Notes: generated by a model not told the origin, from the letters alone. A stretch of DNA of 64,000 nucleotides from Bacteroidales bacterium (GCA_017632935.1 JAGBQJ010000023.1:62001-126000), one strand, 5' to 3'. Counted from the first letter of the stretch, positions 35,440 through 45,462 are shown. Numbers and translations are program-made.

Positions 35440-38430
35440 TCAACTTTTTGGAAGTGTGATGACAAACTCCGCCCCCTCCCCTTCTTGACTCTCGAAGGAA
35501 ATGGTGCCTCCGGCAGCCTGAACGATGTTATAACTCAGCGAAAGCCCCACCCCAGAGCCTCCCGACTTGGTGGTGAAATTGGGCAAGAAGATACGATCTT
35601 TGTCCTCTTCCTTTATACCCTTTCCATTGTCTTTCACGCTGATAACGAAAGCGTTTCCTGTGTCCTTCAAGCCGACTTCGATACGACCGTCAGGTTTCGA
35701 GCCGATGGCTTGCGTCGCATTCTTGATGAGGTTGCCGACGACGCTGTTCAAGTTGGTCTTGTCGCTATTGTAAGTGTGGTCTTTCGTCTTGTCGAAATTG
35801 TAAGTGAATTCGATGTTTTCCGCATTGTCGTAAAGATTCACCACGTTTTGGATCAGTTCGGCCAAATCCAAGGGTGCCGGTTGGTTTTCGGGCAACTTGG
35901 CATAGCGAGAGAACGAGGAGGCGATGTCCGACAGGGCATCAATCTGCTCGATGAGTGTGTTGGTCGTCCGCTGGATTTGTTCAGGCGTGGCCTTCCCATT
36001 GTCGATGTTGCGCTGCAATAGCTGCACGCTCAATCGCATCGGGGTAAGCGAGTTCTTGATTTCGTGAGCCACTTGTCGCGCCACGCCACGCCATGCCGTC
36101 TCCGTTGCGGTACGTTTCAGTTCGGCGGCACTCTTGTCCAAAGCCACGATGAGTTGGTTGTACTGCTTGACCAAAGCCCCGATTTCATCATTGTTTTTCC
36201 ATTCGATCGGCTCGTTTTTCTGGCCTAACTTGTAATTGCTAAGTTTATCCTGGATGATAGACAGAGGCTGGGTCAAACGGCGTGTGATGAATAGGATGAA
36301 AACCAAAGCGCTACCTAACAACACAATAATGATGTTGAGGTAAGTGAGGATAAAGTTGCGGATCTCGTTGTGCAATTCGGTGGAACTTGAGAAATACGGC
36401 GTGTTGAGATAGGCCAAGGTGTTGCCGTTGGCATCGGTCAGCGGGATGTAAGCCGATTCGTATTTCCCTTTGCCGAGGTGTTCCTTGTGGGTAAAATAAA
36501 GGTCTTTGTTGCGGCTCAAACTCTGGTATGCCTCAGCATTCATTATAGGCGCCTGTAGATTAAGCTCGTTGATTTCAGGACGGGTGGTAGCCAACAGTTG
36601 ACCATTGAGTTGATACAGGTTTAGATCCGTGAAAAATGTGTTCGCATAGTGCTGTAAAATGTCAGTCCAACTGTCTTTCGATGCTGTCCGCATCAGGTTG
36701 GCAAAGTCAAGGTCATTGCGCATCTCAAGAGAGAGTGTCCGGGTTGTCTCAAATTGTGCATCGGTGGTGTTTTGGTTGTACAAAGAACGCATGTAAAGCA
36801 CTGAAACCGGACCTATGGCAACGAAGGCAATGCCCAAAGTCAGCAAGACTACAGTCTGCAAGCGCCGACGGAAACTCATGTCGCGCCAGCGTTGATGCTC
36901 TTTGGGTCGCGTCAACCAAACGATGAGCAGGAAAGGCAAGGAAAGGCCAAGGAAAATCAAGGCAAAGGGCGCCGTCTTTTGCGAGAAGCCTTTAGTCGGC
37001 GTGCTGATGACCACCGCATTGTTTTCACCGTCGATGATGGCGTAATGTTTGTATTTGCTGCTGGAAGTGAATTCGTGGTCTTTGACTTTCAGGCTGTTGA
37101 GGAAGTTGGGGTAGACGTAGCGACCGTATTTGTAAACAAGCAGATTCCCTCTGAAATTGGCCACTGAATAGTCATAAGGCTTTAGGCTGTTGGACTCTTT
37201 CAGGAGTTGCGGGAAACCGAAACCCTCGGGGGCAATGGGCTTATAAAACTCGAAATACAGTGCTTTCCTCAGGGTGTCTTTTGCAATGTCGATACGAGCC
37301 AAGTAGTTGGGGTCCAAGGTGTAGTAATCCATGAAATAAAGGTTGTCCCCTACCCTTTCGTTTTTGTTGTTGGCCAGTTTTTCATTGAAGAAGCTGTCGC
37401 ATTCTGTGACGAAGCCTTCGGGCTGTATGGTGATCTCCTCGCCAGGCGCACATAGGGTCAGCGTAGTCGAATAGGCTTTCATGGTCTCGTCAAAAAGCAG
37501 ATCCTTGGAATAGCCGAGAATGACGTCGGCCAACACGTTGCTTTCTGCAAACAACATGTCCCTTAATGTTGTGTCAGCCTTCATTTGTTGAGCAAAATGG
37601 GCGTAACTTTCTTCAAATGCCGAATCGCGTTTCTCCATCAAGTTTTGCGCTTGTTGCCGCATTTGCTCGTTTTCTTTCTTGACGCCAATCTTATAGAACA
37701 CGTATGTTCCAATCAAAGAAACCAACAGAATGACGACCATGCCGAGCTCAACGACATGTGACTTCTTCCCCACCCTCTCCTGTGGCTCCCTGCGCTTGCC
37801 AAAGGCCAACAATAGTCCCACAAGCACCACCACAAGAATAGGCAAAGGCCAAAGATATCGGAAAGGCGTTTTCAGTTTCGGTTTGTCGGCAATTTGGTAT
37901 TTGGCCAAGACCTTTCCAGCACCGTTGACCAAAGGGATGCCCTCGGCGTTTTCCGACAAACGAATGTCAGCATCAATAAACCTGGGCAAACTCGGTGTAA
38001 CATATTCAAAATACGGATTATCAATCTGATAGGTGGTGTTGACCAATTTGTAGACATAGTAAGTCATGTTGCCAGCCTCGTACGACTTCACATAGTAATT
38101 GCCTGACAACAAAGGACAAATGGTATCATGCCCAACAACTACTTTGCGCTTCATTAGCTTCGGGTTGACTTCATTGCGATTCCAATACACCAAAGTATCG
38201 TTCATGAAAATTGTCAACCCCGTCTGGTTGCGCTCCAAATCATCATGGTTGAGTCCTTTCTCTATTTGCGAACGCATTTCCTCATCCATACTCAACACCG
38301 AATCTTGAAGGGTGCGATTGAGAAAACTCGGTTTCAATGAAAAATAAAAGAACAACCATGTCGCCAACATCAAAACGAGGCCGACCAAACACAGCAGCAA
38401 ACCGGTTTTCTTAATTCTCTTACTTTTCAT
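35440..38430 (-). CDS. NtrY-like membrane sensor histidine kinase
   Basis: 996 residues, long for a kinase. Six hydrophobic segments (near 10-30, 195-215, 233-253, 487-507, 529-551, 701-721) enclose extracytoplasmic regions. HAMP (~722-775), then HisKA with His789 in AHEIKNSLTPM, and HATPase_c with NLIKNATQAI (N-box, ~897-906), DNGKGI (934-939) and GGSGVGLSL (957-965). The HEIKN-SLTP form is typical of NtrY. A 10-residue tandem duplication (TYNFDKTKDH, TYNSDKTNLN; 876-895) stands just before the N-box. No response regulator lies adjacent, so its partner is elsewhere. Confidence 0.9.
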   Translation of the reverse strand: MKSKRIKKTGLLLCLVGLVLMLATWLFFYFSLKPSFLNRTLQDSVLSMDEEMRSQIEKGLNHDDLERNQTGLTIFMNDTLVYWNRNEVNPKLMKRKVVVGHDTICPLLSGNYYVKSYEAGNMTYYVYKLVNTTYQIDNPYFEYVTPSLPRFIDADIRLSENAEGIPLVNGAGKVLAKYQIADKPKLKTPFRYLWPLPILVVVLVGLLLAFGKRREPQERVGKKSHVVELGMVVILLVSLIGTYVFYKIGVKKENEQMRQQAQNLMEKRDSAFEESYAHFAQQMKADTTLRDMLFAESNVLADVILGYSKDLLFDETMKAYSTTLTLCAPGEEITIQPEGFVTECDSFFNEKLANNKNERVGDNLYFMDYYTLDPNYLARIDIAKDTLRKALYFEFYKPIAPEGFGFPQLLKESNSLKPYDYSVANFRGNLLVYKYGRYVYPNFLNSLKVKDHEFTSSSKYKHYAIIDGENNAVVISTPTKGFSQKTAPFALIFLGLSLPFLLIVWLTRPKEHQRWRDMSFRRRLQTVVLLTLGIAFVAIGPVSVLYMRSLYNQNTTDAQFETTRTLSLEMRNDLDFANLMRTASKDSWTDILQHYANTFFTDLNLYQLNGQLLATTRPEINELNLQAPIMNAEAYQSLSRNKDLYFTHKEHLGKGKYESAYIPLTDANGNTLAYLNTPYFSSSTELHNEIRNFILTYLNIIIVLLGSALVFILFITRRLTQPLSIIQDKLSNYKLGQKNEPIEWKNNDEIGALVKQYNQLIVALDKSAAELKRTATETAWRGVARQVAHEIKNSLTPMRLSVQLLQRNIDNGKATPEQIQRTTNTLIEQIDALSDIASSFSRYAKLPENQPAPLDLAELIQNVVNLYDNAENIEFTYNFDKTKDHTYNSDKTNLNSVVGNLIKNATQAIGSKPDGRIEVGLKDTGNAFVISVKDNGKGIKEEDKDRIFLPNFTTKSGGSGVGLSLSYNIVQAAGGTISFESQEGEGAEFVITLPKS

Positions 38431-38581
38431 CTCAGATTTTTATGATAACATATGAATTTGTTTGATATTGTGTGAGTTATAAAAAGTCTTCCGCATTGGC
38501 CTTTTGAACACTCAACCATAATGGCATATAAAAACAACACAAAACGTCTTAAACACGCCAAAAATAGGCAATTTTTCAATT

Positions 38582-39460
38582 CTACTTTTTCTTCTCAAAA
38601 ACATAAACCAAACTCGACCACTCTCCTGACCGTCTCGCTTTGCAATTTGAAATCCATCCACGGAATGCTCCACGAATTAAAGGCAGGGAATGGATCTTGT
38701 ATTGCTCGCTCAGATACGAAATATAATAAGCATCCCACTTCAACTTGTCCATCTTGACAAGTTCTAAGCCATTGGTTCTGAATATTTTAGTTAAAGTTGT
38801 CTTATTGAAATGATTCAAATGACGAGGCACATCGTAGGCTGCCCAATGCTCCTTGTAATATTGTCCATCGTAGGACTTGTAATTAGGCAAGGCGATAACA
38901 ATTCGTCCATTTTCTTTTATTAGTCGCTGTAACTGTGTGATTTGCCACTTCAAATCATCGACATGTTCCAACACATGCCACATGGTAATCAAATCAAAAC
39001 ATCCATCAGGAAGGCTTTCTAAATCCTCACTTGAAAAGATCTTGGCTTTCGTGCGTTTCTGAGCGATGACTTTGGCGTCCTCTGAAGGCTCCACGCCAGT
39101 ACATTCCCAACCATGCAATTCAGCGGTATGCAGAAAATCGCCCACGCCACAACCAATATCCAACATTTTTCCAATACCTAATCCCTTGGATGCCAACTTA
39201 TATTTATGCTTTAGATTCGTCTTTTTGACACGCTCATACACTTTTGGAATAAACCCTTTTGTATTCTCCTGGTGACTATAATACTCCTCAGATTTATAAT
39301 AATCGCCGATTTTGTCCTTGCTGGGACGTGGCATGGTATAGAGCAAACCACAATTCAAACATTCACATATATGAAAGTCTTCTTTGGTCAGAAACTCATC
39401 CTTCAGCCAAAGATTGATTTGTGCGTTGTCGGAGCCGCACCATGGACATTTGTTGTTCAT
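38582..39460 (-). CDS. SAM-dependent methyltransferase with N-terminal zinc ribbon
   Basis: 292 residues. N-terminal zinc-binding region with CPWCG at 5-9 and CECLNCG near 28-34, then a Methyltransf_23-type Rossmann domain with MLDIGCGVGDF (SAM motif I), HVLEHVDD (motif II region) and DVPRHLNHF near the end. Similar proteins modify surface polysaccharides or small molecules; the substrate is unknown. It starts 31 bp after mnmG, with a parS-like site in between. Confidence 0.85.
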   Translation of the reverse strand: MNNKCPWCGSDNAQINLWLKDEFLTKEDFHICECLNCGLLYTMPRPSKDKIGDYYKSEEYYSHQENTKGFIPKVYERVKKTNLKHKYKLASKGLGIGKMLDIGCGVGDFLHTAELHGWECTGVEPSEDAKVIAQKRTKAKIFSSEDLESLPDGCFDLITMWHVLEHVDDLKWQITQLQRLIKENGRIVIALPNYKSYDGQYYKEHWAAYDVPRHLNHFNKTTLTKIFRTNGLELVKMDKLKWDAYYISYLSEQYKIHSLPLIRGAFRGWISNCKARRSGEWSSLVYVFEKKK

Positions 39461-39469
39461 CTTTCGTCG

Positions 39470-39485
39470 TGTTTCATGTGAAACA
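39470..39485. other. parS-like ParB-binding site, left of mnmG
   Basis: TGTTTCATGTGAAACA matches the bacterial parS consensus TGTTTCACGTGAAACA at 15 of 16 positions. It lies in the 31-bp gap between mnmG and the methyltransferase gene. Confidence 0.8.
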
Positions 39486-39491
39486 AATATG

Positions 39492-41366
39492 CTATCTTCC
39501 TAAGAATATGGCTAATACGTTGATATCAGCCGGAGAAATCCCACTGATTCTTGAGGCTTGTCCCAAGGTTTCAGGATGGTATCGGTTCAGTTTTTCCCTT
39601 GATTCATACGATAATGACTGTAAACTGTGGAAATCGAAGTCTTTAGGTAGTTTCACATACTCCAAACGGTTGAGTTTTTCAGCCAGTTCGTTTTCCTTTT
39701 GTATATAACTATCGTATTTGATCAATATTTCAGCCTCTTCCATACACTCTTTCTCAAATCTGTCTTCGATATTACAATAGGCTTTTAGAGGCTCCAACTG
39801 CGCTACCATTTCCGATAAGTTAATTTGAGGCCGCAGTAACAAATAAGACATTCTCACCTTTTGGTCAATGGGCGAACTTTCATTATGTTCCAAGAGACTA
39901 TTGATTTGCTCTGGATAGACGTAGTTTTCCTTGAGGAAATCCATGATCTCCCCTACCCTTTTTTGCTTTTGTAACAGTTTTTGATATCGATCTTCTTTGG
40001 CCAAGCCTAATTTGTAAGACTTTTCGGTTAGACGTGAATCGGCGTTATCCTGGCGTAACAAAATGCGGTATTCTGCCCTACTGGTGAACATTCGGTAGGG
40101 TTCATCCACGCCTTTTGTAATGAGATCGTCAATCAACACACCAATATATGCCTCTGTCCTTGACAACACTAAAGGCTGCTCATCGCGTAAAGCCAACGCC
40201 GCGTTGATACCTGCCATCATTCCTTGGCAAGCAGCTTCCTCGTAACCCGTGGTGCCGTTGATTTGTCCGGCAAAATAGAGGCCATGCATGAGCCTGGTTT
40301 CCAAAGAATGGTGCAGTTGCTCCGGGGGGAAGTAATCATATTCGATGGCATAACCCGGACGATAAATCTTGGCATTTTCAAAGCCCTCAATCTGCCTCAA
40401 AGCTTCATATTGTATATAATCCGGCAAACTGGAGCTGAAGCCATTGAGGTAGTATTCCTCTGTTGTCCAGCCCTCGGGCTCCACAAAGAGTTGGTGGCTG
40501 TCCTTACCTGCAAAACGCTCAATCTTATCCTCAATGCTGGGACAATATCTAGGTCCAACACCTTGAATACGACCGTTGAACATAGGCGAATACTTGAAAC
40601 CTTTGCGCAACGTCTCGTGTACTTTTAGTGAGGTATGAGCAATCCAACAACTCTTTTGTTTGGTTATTTTGAAGGGCTCGATATAAGAGAATCCGACCAC
40701 CTCGTCATCGCCCTTTTGCTCAATGAGTTTGTTGAAATCTATCGTTCGGCCATCGACCCTGACAGGCGTACCAGTTTTCAGTCGTTTAGCTTCAAAACCA
40801 TACTCTTTCAGCTGTTCAGTGATGCCATGACTGGCCACCTCACCCATTCTTCCGCCAGGGAAATGCTGTTCCCCGATATGAATCAAACCATTCAGGAAGG
40901 TGCCATTAGTAAGAATCACGGCTTTACTATTGATTTCACCGCCCATAAGCGTCTTCACGCCCTTTACTTGATCACCCTCAACAATCAACCCTATCACGGT
41001 GTCTTGCCAGAAGTCGACATTGGGTGTCTTCTCCAAGAGGCTACGCCATTCGGCAGAGAACATCATCTTGTCGCTTTGACAGCGCGGACTCCACATGGCG
41101 GGACCTTTGGACTTATTCAACATCCGGAATTGGATCATCGTACGGTCACTGACGATACCAGAATAGCCCCCCATGGCATCAATTTCGCGCACAATCTGTC
41201 CCTTGGCGATGCCCCCCATAGCAGGATTGCACGACATGGAGGCAAACAGGCGCAAGTCCATAGTGACCAACAAGACCTTGCTGCCCATATTGGCCGCTGC
41301 TGCCGCTGCTTCACAGCCCGCGTGACCAGCGCCTACAACGATGATATCATAGGGTTCAAAATACAT
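39492..41366 (-). CDS. mnmG: tRNA uridine-5-carboxymethylaminomethyl modification enzyme MnmG
   Basis: 624 residues, normal length. FAD-binding start DIIVVGAGHAGCEAA, then SCNPAMGGIAKG, and the C-terminal GidA-associated helical domain (SRISGISPADINVL). With MnmE it modifies U34 of certain tRNAs. Flanked at both ends by parS-like sites. ybeY lies 52 bp upstream in the same direction. Confidence 0.98.
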   Translation of the reverse strand: MYFEPYDIIVVGAGHAGCEAAAAAANMGSKVLLVTMDLRLFASMSCNPAMGGIAKGQIVREIDAMGGYSGIVSDRTMIQFRMLNKSKGPAMWSPRCQSDKMMFSAEWRSLLEKTPNVDFWQDTVIGLIVEGDQVKGVKTLMGGEINSKAVILTNGTFLNGLIHIGEQHFPGGRMGEVASHGITEQLKEYGFEAKRLKTGTPVRVDGRTIDFNKLIEQKGDDEVVGFSYIEPFKITKQKSCWIAHTSLKVHETLRKGFKYSPMFNGRIQGVGPRYCPSIEDKIERFAGKDSHQLFVEPEGWTTEEYYLNGFSSSLPDYIQYEALRQIEGFENAKIYRPGYAIEYDYFPPEQLHHSLETRLMHGLYFAGQINGTTGYEEAACQGMMAGINAALALRDEQPLVLSRTEAYIGVLIDDLITKGVDEPYRMFTSRAEYRILLRQDNADSRLTEKSYKLGLAKEDRYQKLLQKQKRVGEIMDFLKENYVYPEQINSLLEHNESSPIDQKVRMSYLLLRPQINLSEMVAQLEPLKAYCNIEDRFEKECMEEAEILIKYDSYIQKENELAEKLNRLEYVKLPKDFDFHSLQSLSYESREKLNRYHPETLGQASRISGISPADINVLAIFLGR

Positions 41367-41377
41367 CTTCTTTTCAG

Positions 41378-41393
41378 TGTTTCACGGGAAACA
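41378..41393. other. parS-like ParB-binding site, right of mnmG
   Basis: TGTTTCACGGGAAACA matches TGTTTCACGTGAAACA at 15 of 16 positions. It lies 11 bp upstream of the mnmG start. Confidence 0.8.
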
Positions 41394-41418
41394 ATAGATA
41401 TAATAATTTGATATTCAA

Positions 41419-41838
41419 CTAATTAAATAAATATTTCAACGCTTCTTCCTCTTTTTCACGCATCACCTGCCCGTCTTCATCTGTGTGGTCGTCAAAGCCT
41501 ACTAAATGCAAGACACCATGGATAATGACACGATGCAACTCACTCTCGTAACTCCGGCCAAAGGTAACAGCGTTCTCTTTGATACGATCTATACTGATGC
41601 AGAATTCACTTGACAGTACGGTATCACACTCAGTCAGCGGGAAGGTGACGATATCAGTATAGAAGTCATGACCCAAACGCTCTCTGTTGATCTCCAACAA
41701 CTTCTCATCACTGCAAAAATAGTAGTACAACTCCCCTATCGTCTTGCCGTACTGCTCAACTACCTCACCAATCCAAGCTTTAATGCGCTGCAGATCGATA
41801 GGCGGCATATCCACATCCAATGTACTGAATCTGATCAT
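41419..41838 (-). CDS. ybeY: Endoribonuclease YbeY (rRNA maturation)
   Basis: 139 residues. The zinc motif HGVLHLVGFDDH (three His of the UPF0054 signature H-x3-H-x5-H) is complete and precedes the usual MREKEEEAL tail. Acts in 16S rRNA 3'-end maturation and ribosome quality control. One base separates its start from the stop of the DUF4175-like gene, so the two are coupled. Confidence 0.95.
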   Translation of the reverse strand: MIRFSTLDVDMPPIDLQRIKAWIGEVVEQYGKTIGELYYYFCSDEKLLEINRERLGHDFYTDIVTFPLTECDTVLSSEFCISIDRIKENAVTFGRSYESELHRVIIHGVLHLVGFDDHTDEDGQVMREKEEEALKYLFN

Positions 41839-41839
41839 A

Positions 41840-44800
41840 TTAATGCGTATTTTTCTTCAGGTAATAATCGTTAATCTTATCTTTGTAATAAGGAGCGTAT
41901 TCAATCGGGTTGTTGCGCAGGAACTCCTGGTTTTTCTTGAGCGACTGCTGATAAAGAAATTCATCAATCTTACGGTCGAAATGCGAGCCCTTGTATTCAT
42001 TGGATTTGCGCTTTTCTTCCTGTTCGCGTTTTTCTTGGGCTTTCTGCGACTCCAGCATCCTTGATTCTATCTTTTGGCTGCGCTCAATCATTTGACGGTT
42101 GATCTTCTTATTCACCAACTCCTCTTCCAGCTTCTCCATTTCCTTGATAATCTCATTCAAGCCGTCATCGCCGATTTGTCCGTTTTCCTTCATCTCGTTG
42201 AGCATCTGCTGCATGCCTTGGCGCAGCATCTCCTGTTCGGCGGCCATGCGGGCAAATTCCTCACTCATTGGGTTCGGCGTTTGCTGTCCCGACTCTTGCA
42301 TCTGCTGCATTTTTTGTTGCATCTGTTTGAGTTGTTCACTCAACTGTTGCTGTAATTGCTGCATCTTTTGCATACTCTGCTGTCCCGTTCCGGGTTTTGG
42401 GTTTGAACACGACATCGGCATGCCCATGGCCTCCATGCTGTTTTCCATATTTTCCAACGACTCAGCAATCATCAACGCAAGGTTGTTCATCGACATCATG
42501 GCCGTCTGTTGGTGCCGAGCAGCTTGTGAAACCTTCAGATTGTTGAGGTATTTCATTGCGTTTTCCGTCTGATTTTCAATGGTATGCAACTCATCGAAAA
42601 CGAAATTCTGAATCATAGGTTGACGCATGGCCATGCTACGCAGCGAGTCGCGGACCATATTGAAATTATCAGCCACTTCCTTTTGACGGATGATTTTTTC
42701 TACCAACGACGGATCATCCGTGCGCATCTTGCCAATCTCAGTCATCAAGGCTTCCTGCTCATGCGAAGCGTGGACGACATTTTCAAGCAAAATACGCATC
42801 AGATGGGCGTCTTCGGCCATTTGTTGCATGCCTTGCATCTGGAGCATTGACATCATATTCTGAGCCATCTGTTGCATCTTCTGACCCGCATCCTGTTTCT
42901 TCTGCTGTGACTGTTGCTGCTGGCTGTTTTGTTCATTTTGCATGGCGTCTTGCAGGTCTTGGTCAATGCTTTCCTGCATTTCCTCGTCCTTCTGCATGTC
43001 GAAGGGCTGTTGCAGGTCTTGGTTTTTCTCCAAAAGCTGGTCGAGTTCGTCCATCATCTTGTCAAACTCCTCCTTGGCTTCCTCGGCCGACTTTTGGTCG
43101 GTGTTCTCTCCTGTTTTGTTTTGGTTTTCAGCTTCTTGCTTCTGCAACTCCTCACCGAGTTGATCTAATTTATTGGCCAAGTCGTTGAGGTCTTTTTCCA
43201 TCTTCAACTGCTCCAGAAGCGACAGATTACGGTCCAGCAATTCCTGCATTGATTGGTTGTTTTTCTTGATGTCCTGCATCATCTGCTGCATCTGTTCGCG
43301 CGGCATCTCCTCAAGCAACTTGTCGATTTGCTCCATCATTTTACGAAGTTCCTCGGGTATCACCTCGTCAAAGAGTTTGTTGATCTGTTCCTGTTTCTTG
43401 ATGAGGTCTTCGTTGCCCAAATCATGCTCTTTCATGAAGTCGGACAGCTTCTCTTGTTCTTCTTGCAATTTGTTCCATTCGTCCTGAATCTGCTGCTGCT
43501 TTTCCAACAACTCTTTCATCTTCTCCTTGTCCGACCAGTCCAAGTCCTTTTTCTGAATGAGGTCTTGCAGCATTTTCTCGATTTCGTCTTGCAACTTGTC
43601 GGCTTCTTGCGATTTCTCCTGGAGCCGCTCCATGATGTCTTCCGATTGTTGGTCAGCTATGCTGTCCAAAGCGGATTCTGAAGGCTTGTAATAGGTAAAC
43701 GTTTCCGAGCGCTTCGACTTGGGCCCGTGGAAACCATCGTTATCCCAGACCACAAAATAGACCTCCATGTTTTGTCCAGGCATGATGCCAAGGCTGTCCA
43801 TGTTGAATTGGTAGAAGAAGGAGGAGCGCGTCTGCTTGAGGTCTAGAGGGACGGTTTTGACGATGTTCTTTTCTACAGGCTCCTTCACGATGCAGTTGAA
43901 GGTCAGCTTACTGAAACCATAGTCATCGGTGACGAGACCCGAAAAATACACATCCGTGGAGAGTTGCTCGTCGAACGACTCCACGCGGATGTCGGGATAG
44001 GCATCGGGCAGCACATCGACAGAGAAGGGGAGGGGCTCCATGGTTTGGTTCCATGTGTTCTGCACCTGTACTTCAAACTTGGTGGATTGGGCAGCGACAA
44101 GTTGGTACTCAAAGACGCCATCATTTGCCGTAAGCTCAGTGGCCAATGAATCACGGCTGACGGTCATCTGTTCAGCGTCGCGTGTGTTGAAGCTGAAAAT
44201 GAGCTTGGTACCTTGGGGGACAATAAGCCGCGTTTTAGCATCCAAGGTCTCGTTGGTGCGATGAATATAAGAGGGATAGTGTAACTCGCAGCGATAGGAG
44301 AGTAGGGTAGGGTTGGGGTGCACCGTGATATGCAACAGTCGGCTGGTGTATTCGCCTCCGATGACATTAAAGGTCAAATCATTGAACAGGTTCTTGAAAA
44401 TGTAACTGAAATCGTTGGCCGAGCCTTTGGTCATCAGTTGTTGACCTAGTTCGCTTTTCACATAGAAGGCATCGGGGATACGGTCGCCGGTGACACGGAT
44501 ATTGAACTTCACTTCCTTGCCTTGGGTGGTCTCAATCTCGTCCTGTTCGATTTCCACCTGATAGGGTAGGGGCTTCTCAAAATGTTGCTCATAGTTGACG
44601 ATGCGCTGGGTGGGCTGCACGGCGAAAGAGGGCAGGAAAACCATCAAGGCTATTAATATAAGGAGCGAACCGAAGAAGATGCCCAAATACTTCAAATTGC
44701 CACGCAAGTCGACAGCATCTGAAAACCGGATAGGGGAGAGGCGGGCACTACGCTGCTCAATAGTGGCCGCCAACAGCGCGTTATCGGAATCGGATGCTGC

Positions 44801-45151
44801 TTGGTTGCTCAGCTGTATGGTATTCAGCAGCTTGTCCTTGATTTCCGGGAAAAACTTGCCGATCATCACCGAGGCCTGTTCCACCGATATCTTTTTTCGG
44901 AAACGGATCAAGTTGATAAGCGGAATGAGGAAATAATACACCAAAACAAAGGCACTTCCCGCCAGCAAAAAAAGGAACAACACAAAGCGACCCTTGGGCG
45001 GAAACCAGGAGAAATACTCCAGTCCATTGATGAGGAGATAGAAGACGATCCACAGCACGGCACCTACCAACACGCCTTGTATCAGGCGGTTGAGGTAGTA
45101 TTTCCGCGTGAAGCCCTCGATTTTCTCTATCAATTTGTTTGGTGCAGACAT
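41840..45151 (-). CDS. DUF4175-like large membrane protein with Met/Gln-rich coiled coil
   Basis: 1103 residues from ATG at 45151 (MSAPNKLIEK). An in-frame ATG at 45163 lies inside the -7 promoter box and cannot be used. Three membrane segments (~24-44, ~57-80, ~160-180) are followed by a beta-rich periplasmic region (~190-500) and then ~550 residues of Met/Gln/Glu-rich coiled coil with many MQQM and LLEQ runs. The layout fits the Bacteroidota DUF4175 family, whose function is unknown. Upstream of ybeY and mnmG in the same direction. Confidence 0.8.
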   Translation of the reverse strand: MSAPNKLIEKIEGFTRKYYLNRLIQGVLVGAVLWIVFYLLINGLEYFSWFPPKGRFVLFLFLLAGSAFVLVYYFLIPLINLIRFRKKISVEQASVMIGKFFPEIKDKLLNTIQLSNQAASDSDNALLAATIEQRSARLSPIRFSDAVDLRGNLKYLGIFFGSLLILIALMVFLPSFAVQPTQRIVNYEQHFEKPLPYQVEIEQDEIETTQGKEVKFNIRVTGDRIPDAFYVKSELGQQLMTKGSANDFSYIFKNLFNDLTFNVIGGEYTSRLLHITVHPNPTLLSYRCELHYPSYIHRTNETLDAKTRLIVPQGTKLIFSFNTRDAEQMTVSRDSLATELTANDGVFEYQLVAAQSTKFEVQVQNTWNQTMEPLPFSVDVLPDAYPDIRVESFDEQLSTDVYFSGLVTDDYGFSKLTFNCIVKEPVEKNIVKTVPLDLKQTRSSFFYQFNMDSLGIMPGQNMEVYFVVWDNDGFHGPKSKRSETFTYYKPSESALDSIADQQSEDIMERLQEKSQEADKLQDEIEKMLQDLIQKKDLDWSDKEKMKELLEKQQQIQDEWNKLQEEQEKLSDFMKEHDLGNEDLIKKQEQINKLFDEVIPEELRKMMEQIDKLLEEMPREQMQQMMQDIKKNNQSMQELLDRNLSLLEQLKMEKDLNDLANKLDQLGEELQKQEAENQNKTGENTDQKSAEEAKEEFDKMMDELDQLLEKNQDLQQPFDMQKDEEMQESIDQDLQDAMQNEQNSQQQQSQQKKQDAGQKMQQMAQNMMSMLQMQGMQQMAEDAHLMRILLENVVHASHEQEALMTEIGKMRTDDPSLVEKIIRQKEVADNFNMVRDSLRSMAMRQPMIQNFVFDELHTIENQTENAMKYLNNLKVSQAARHQQTAMMSMNNLALMIAESLENMENSMEAMGMPMSCSNPKPGTGQQSMQKMQQLQQQLSEQLKQMQQKMQQMQESGQQTPNPMSEEFARMAAEQEMLRQGMQQMLNEMKENGQIGDDGLNEIIKEMEKLEEELVNKKINRQMIERSQKIESRMLESQKAQEKREQEEKRKSNEYKGSHFDRKIDEFLYQQSLKKNQEFLRNNPIEYAPYYKDKINDYYLKKNTH

Positions 45152-45160
45152 AGCAAGGTG

Positions 45161-45168
45161 CAAAAATA
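45161..45168 (-). promoter_or_regulatory. -7 element of the DUF4175-like/ybeY unit
   Basis: Minus strand reads TATTTTTG, 9 bp before the ATG at 45151. It overlaps the in-frame ATG at 45163 and so excludes it. Confidence 0.6.
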
Positions 45169-45170
45169 CA

Positions 45171-45202
45171 AAAAAATGAGAACCTGCGGGTTCTCATTTT
45201 TT
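45171..45202 (-). terminator. Terminator of tRNA-Thr
   Basis: A perfect 14-bp stem (AAAAAATGAGAACC with GGTTCTCATTTTTT) and a 4-nt loop, 3 bp beyond the tRNA CCA end. Symmetrical A and T runs make it work in either direction. Confidence 0.9.
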
Positions 45203-45205
45203 GTC

Positions 45206-45281
<76 letters not shown>

Positions 45282-45297
45282 GTCTCAATAGCGGCTG

Positions 45298-45305
45298 CAA
45301 AAATA
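45298..45305 (-). promoter_or_regulatory. -7 element of tRNA-Thr
   Basis: Minus strand reads TATTTTTG, 17 bp before the mature tRNA 5' end. Confidence 0.55.
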
Positions 45306-45462
45306 GGAATAATTCGCGAAATGGAACGCATTTTTTGAAAAAATATGGGTTTATCGGATTGCTTTGCAAAAAGTCTAAAAAAACCTAATTTATAATCAGT
45401 TGAATATCTGTATTTTGTAAATTATTTTACCGAAAAACACAATAATTAAACTAATTTTTTAG

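Noticed and set aside
42074..43681. Several long plus-strand open frames opposite the DUF4175-like gene
   Set aside because: They arise from the biased Met/Gln-rich codons on the other strand; no start signals or family motifs.
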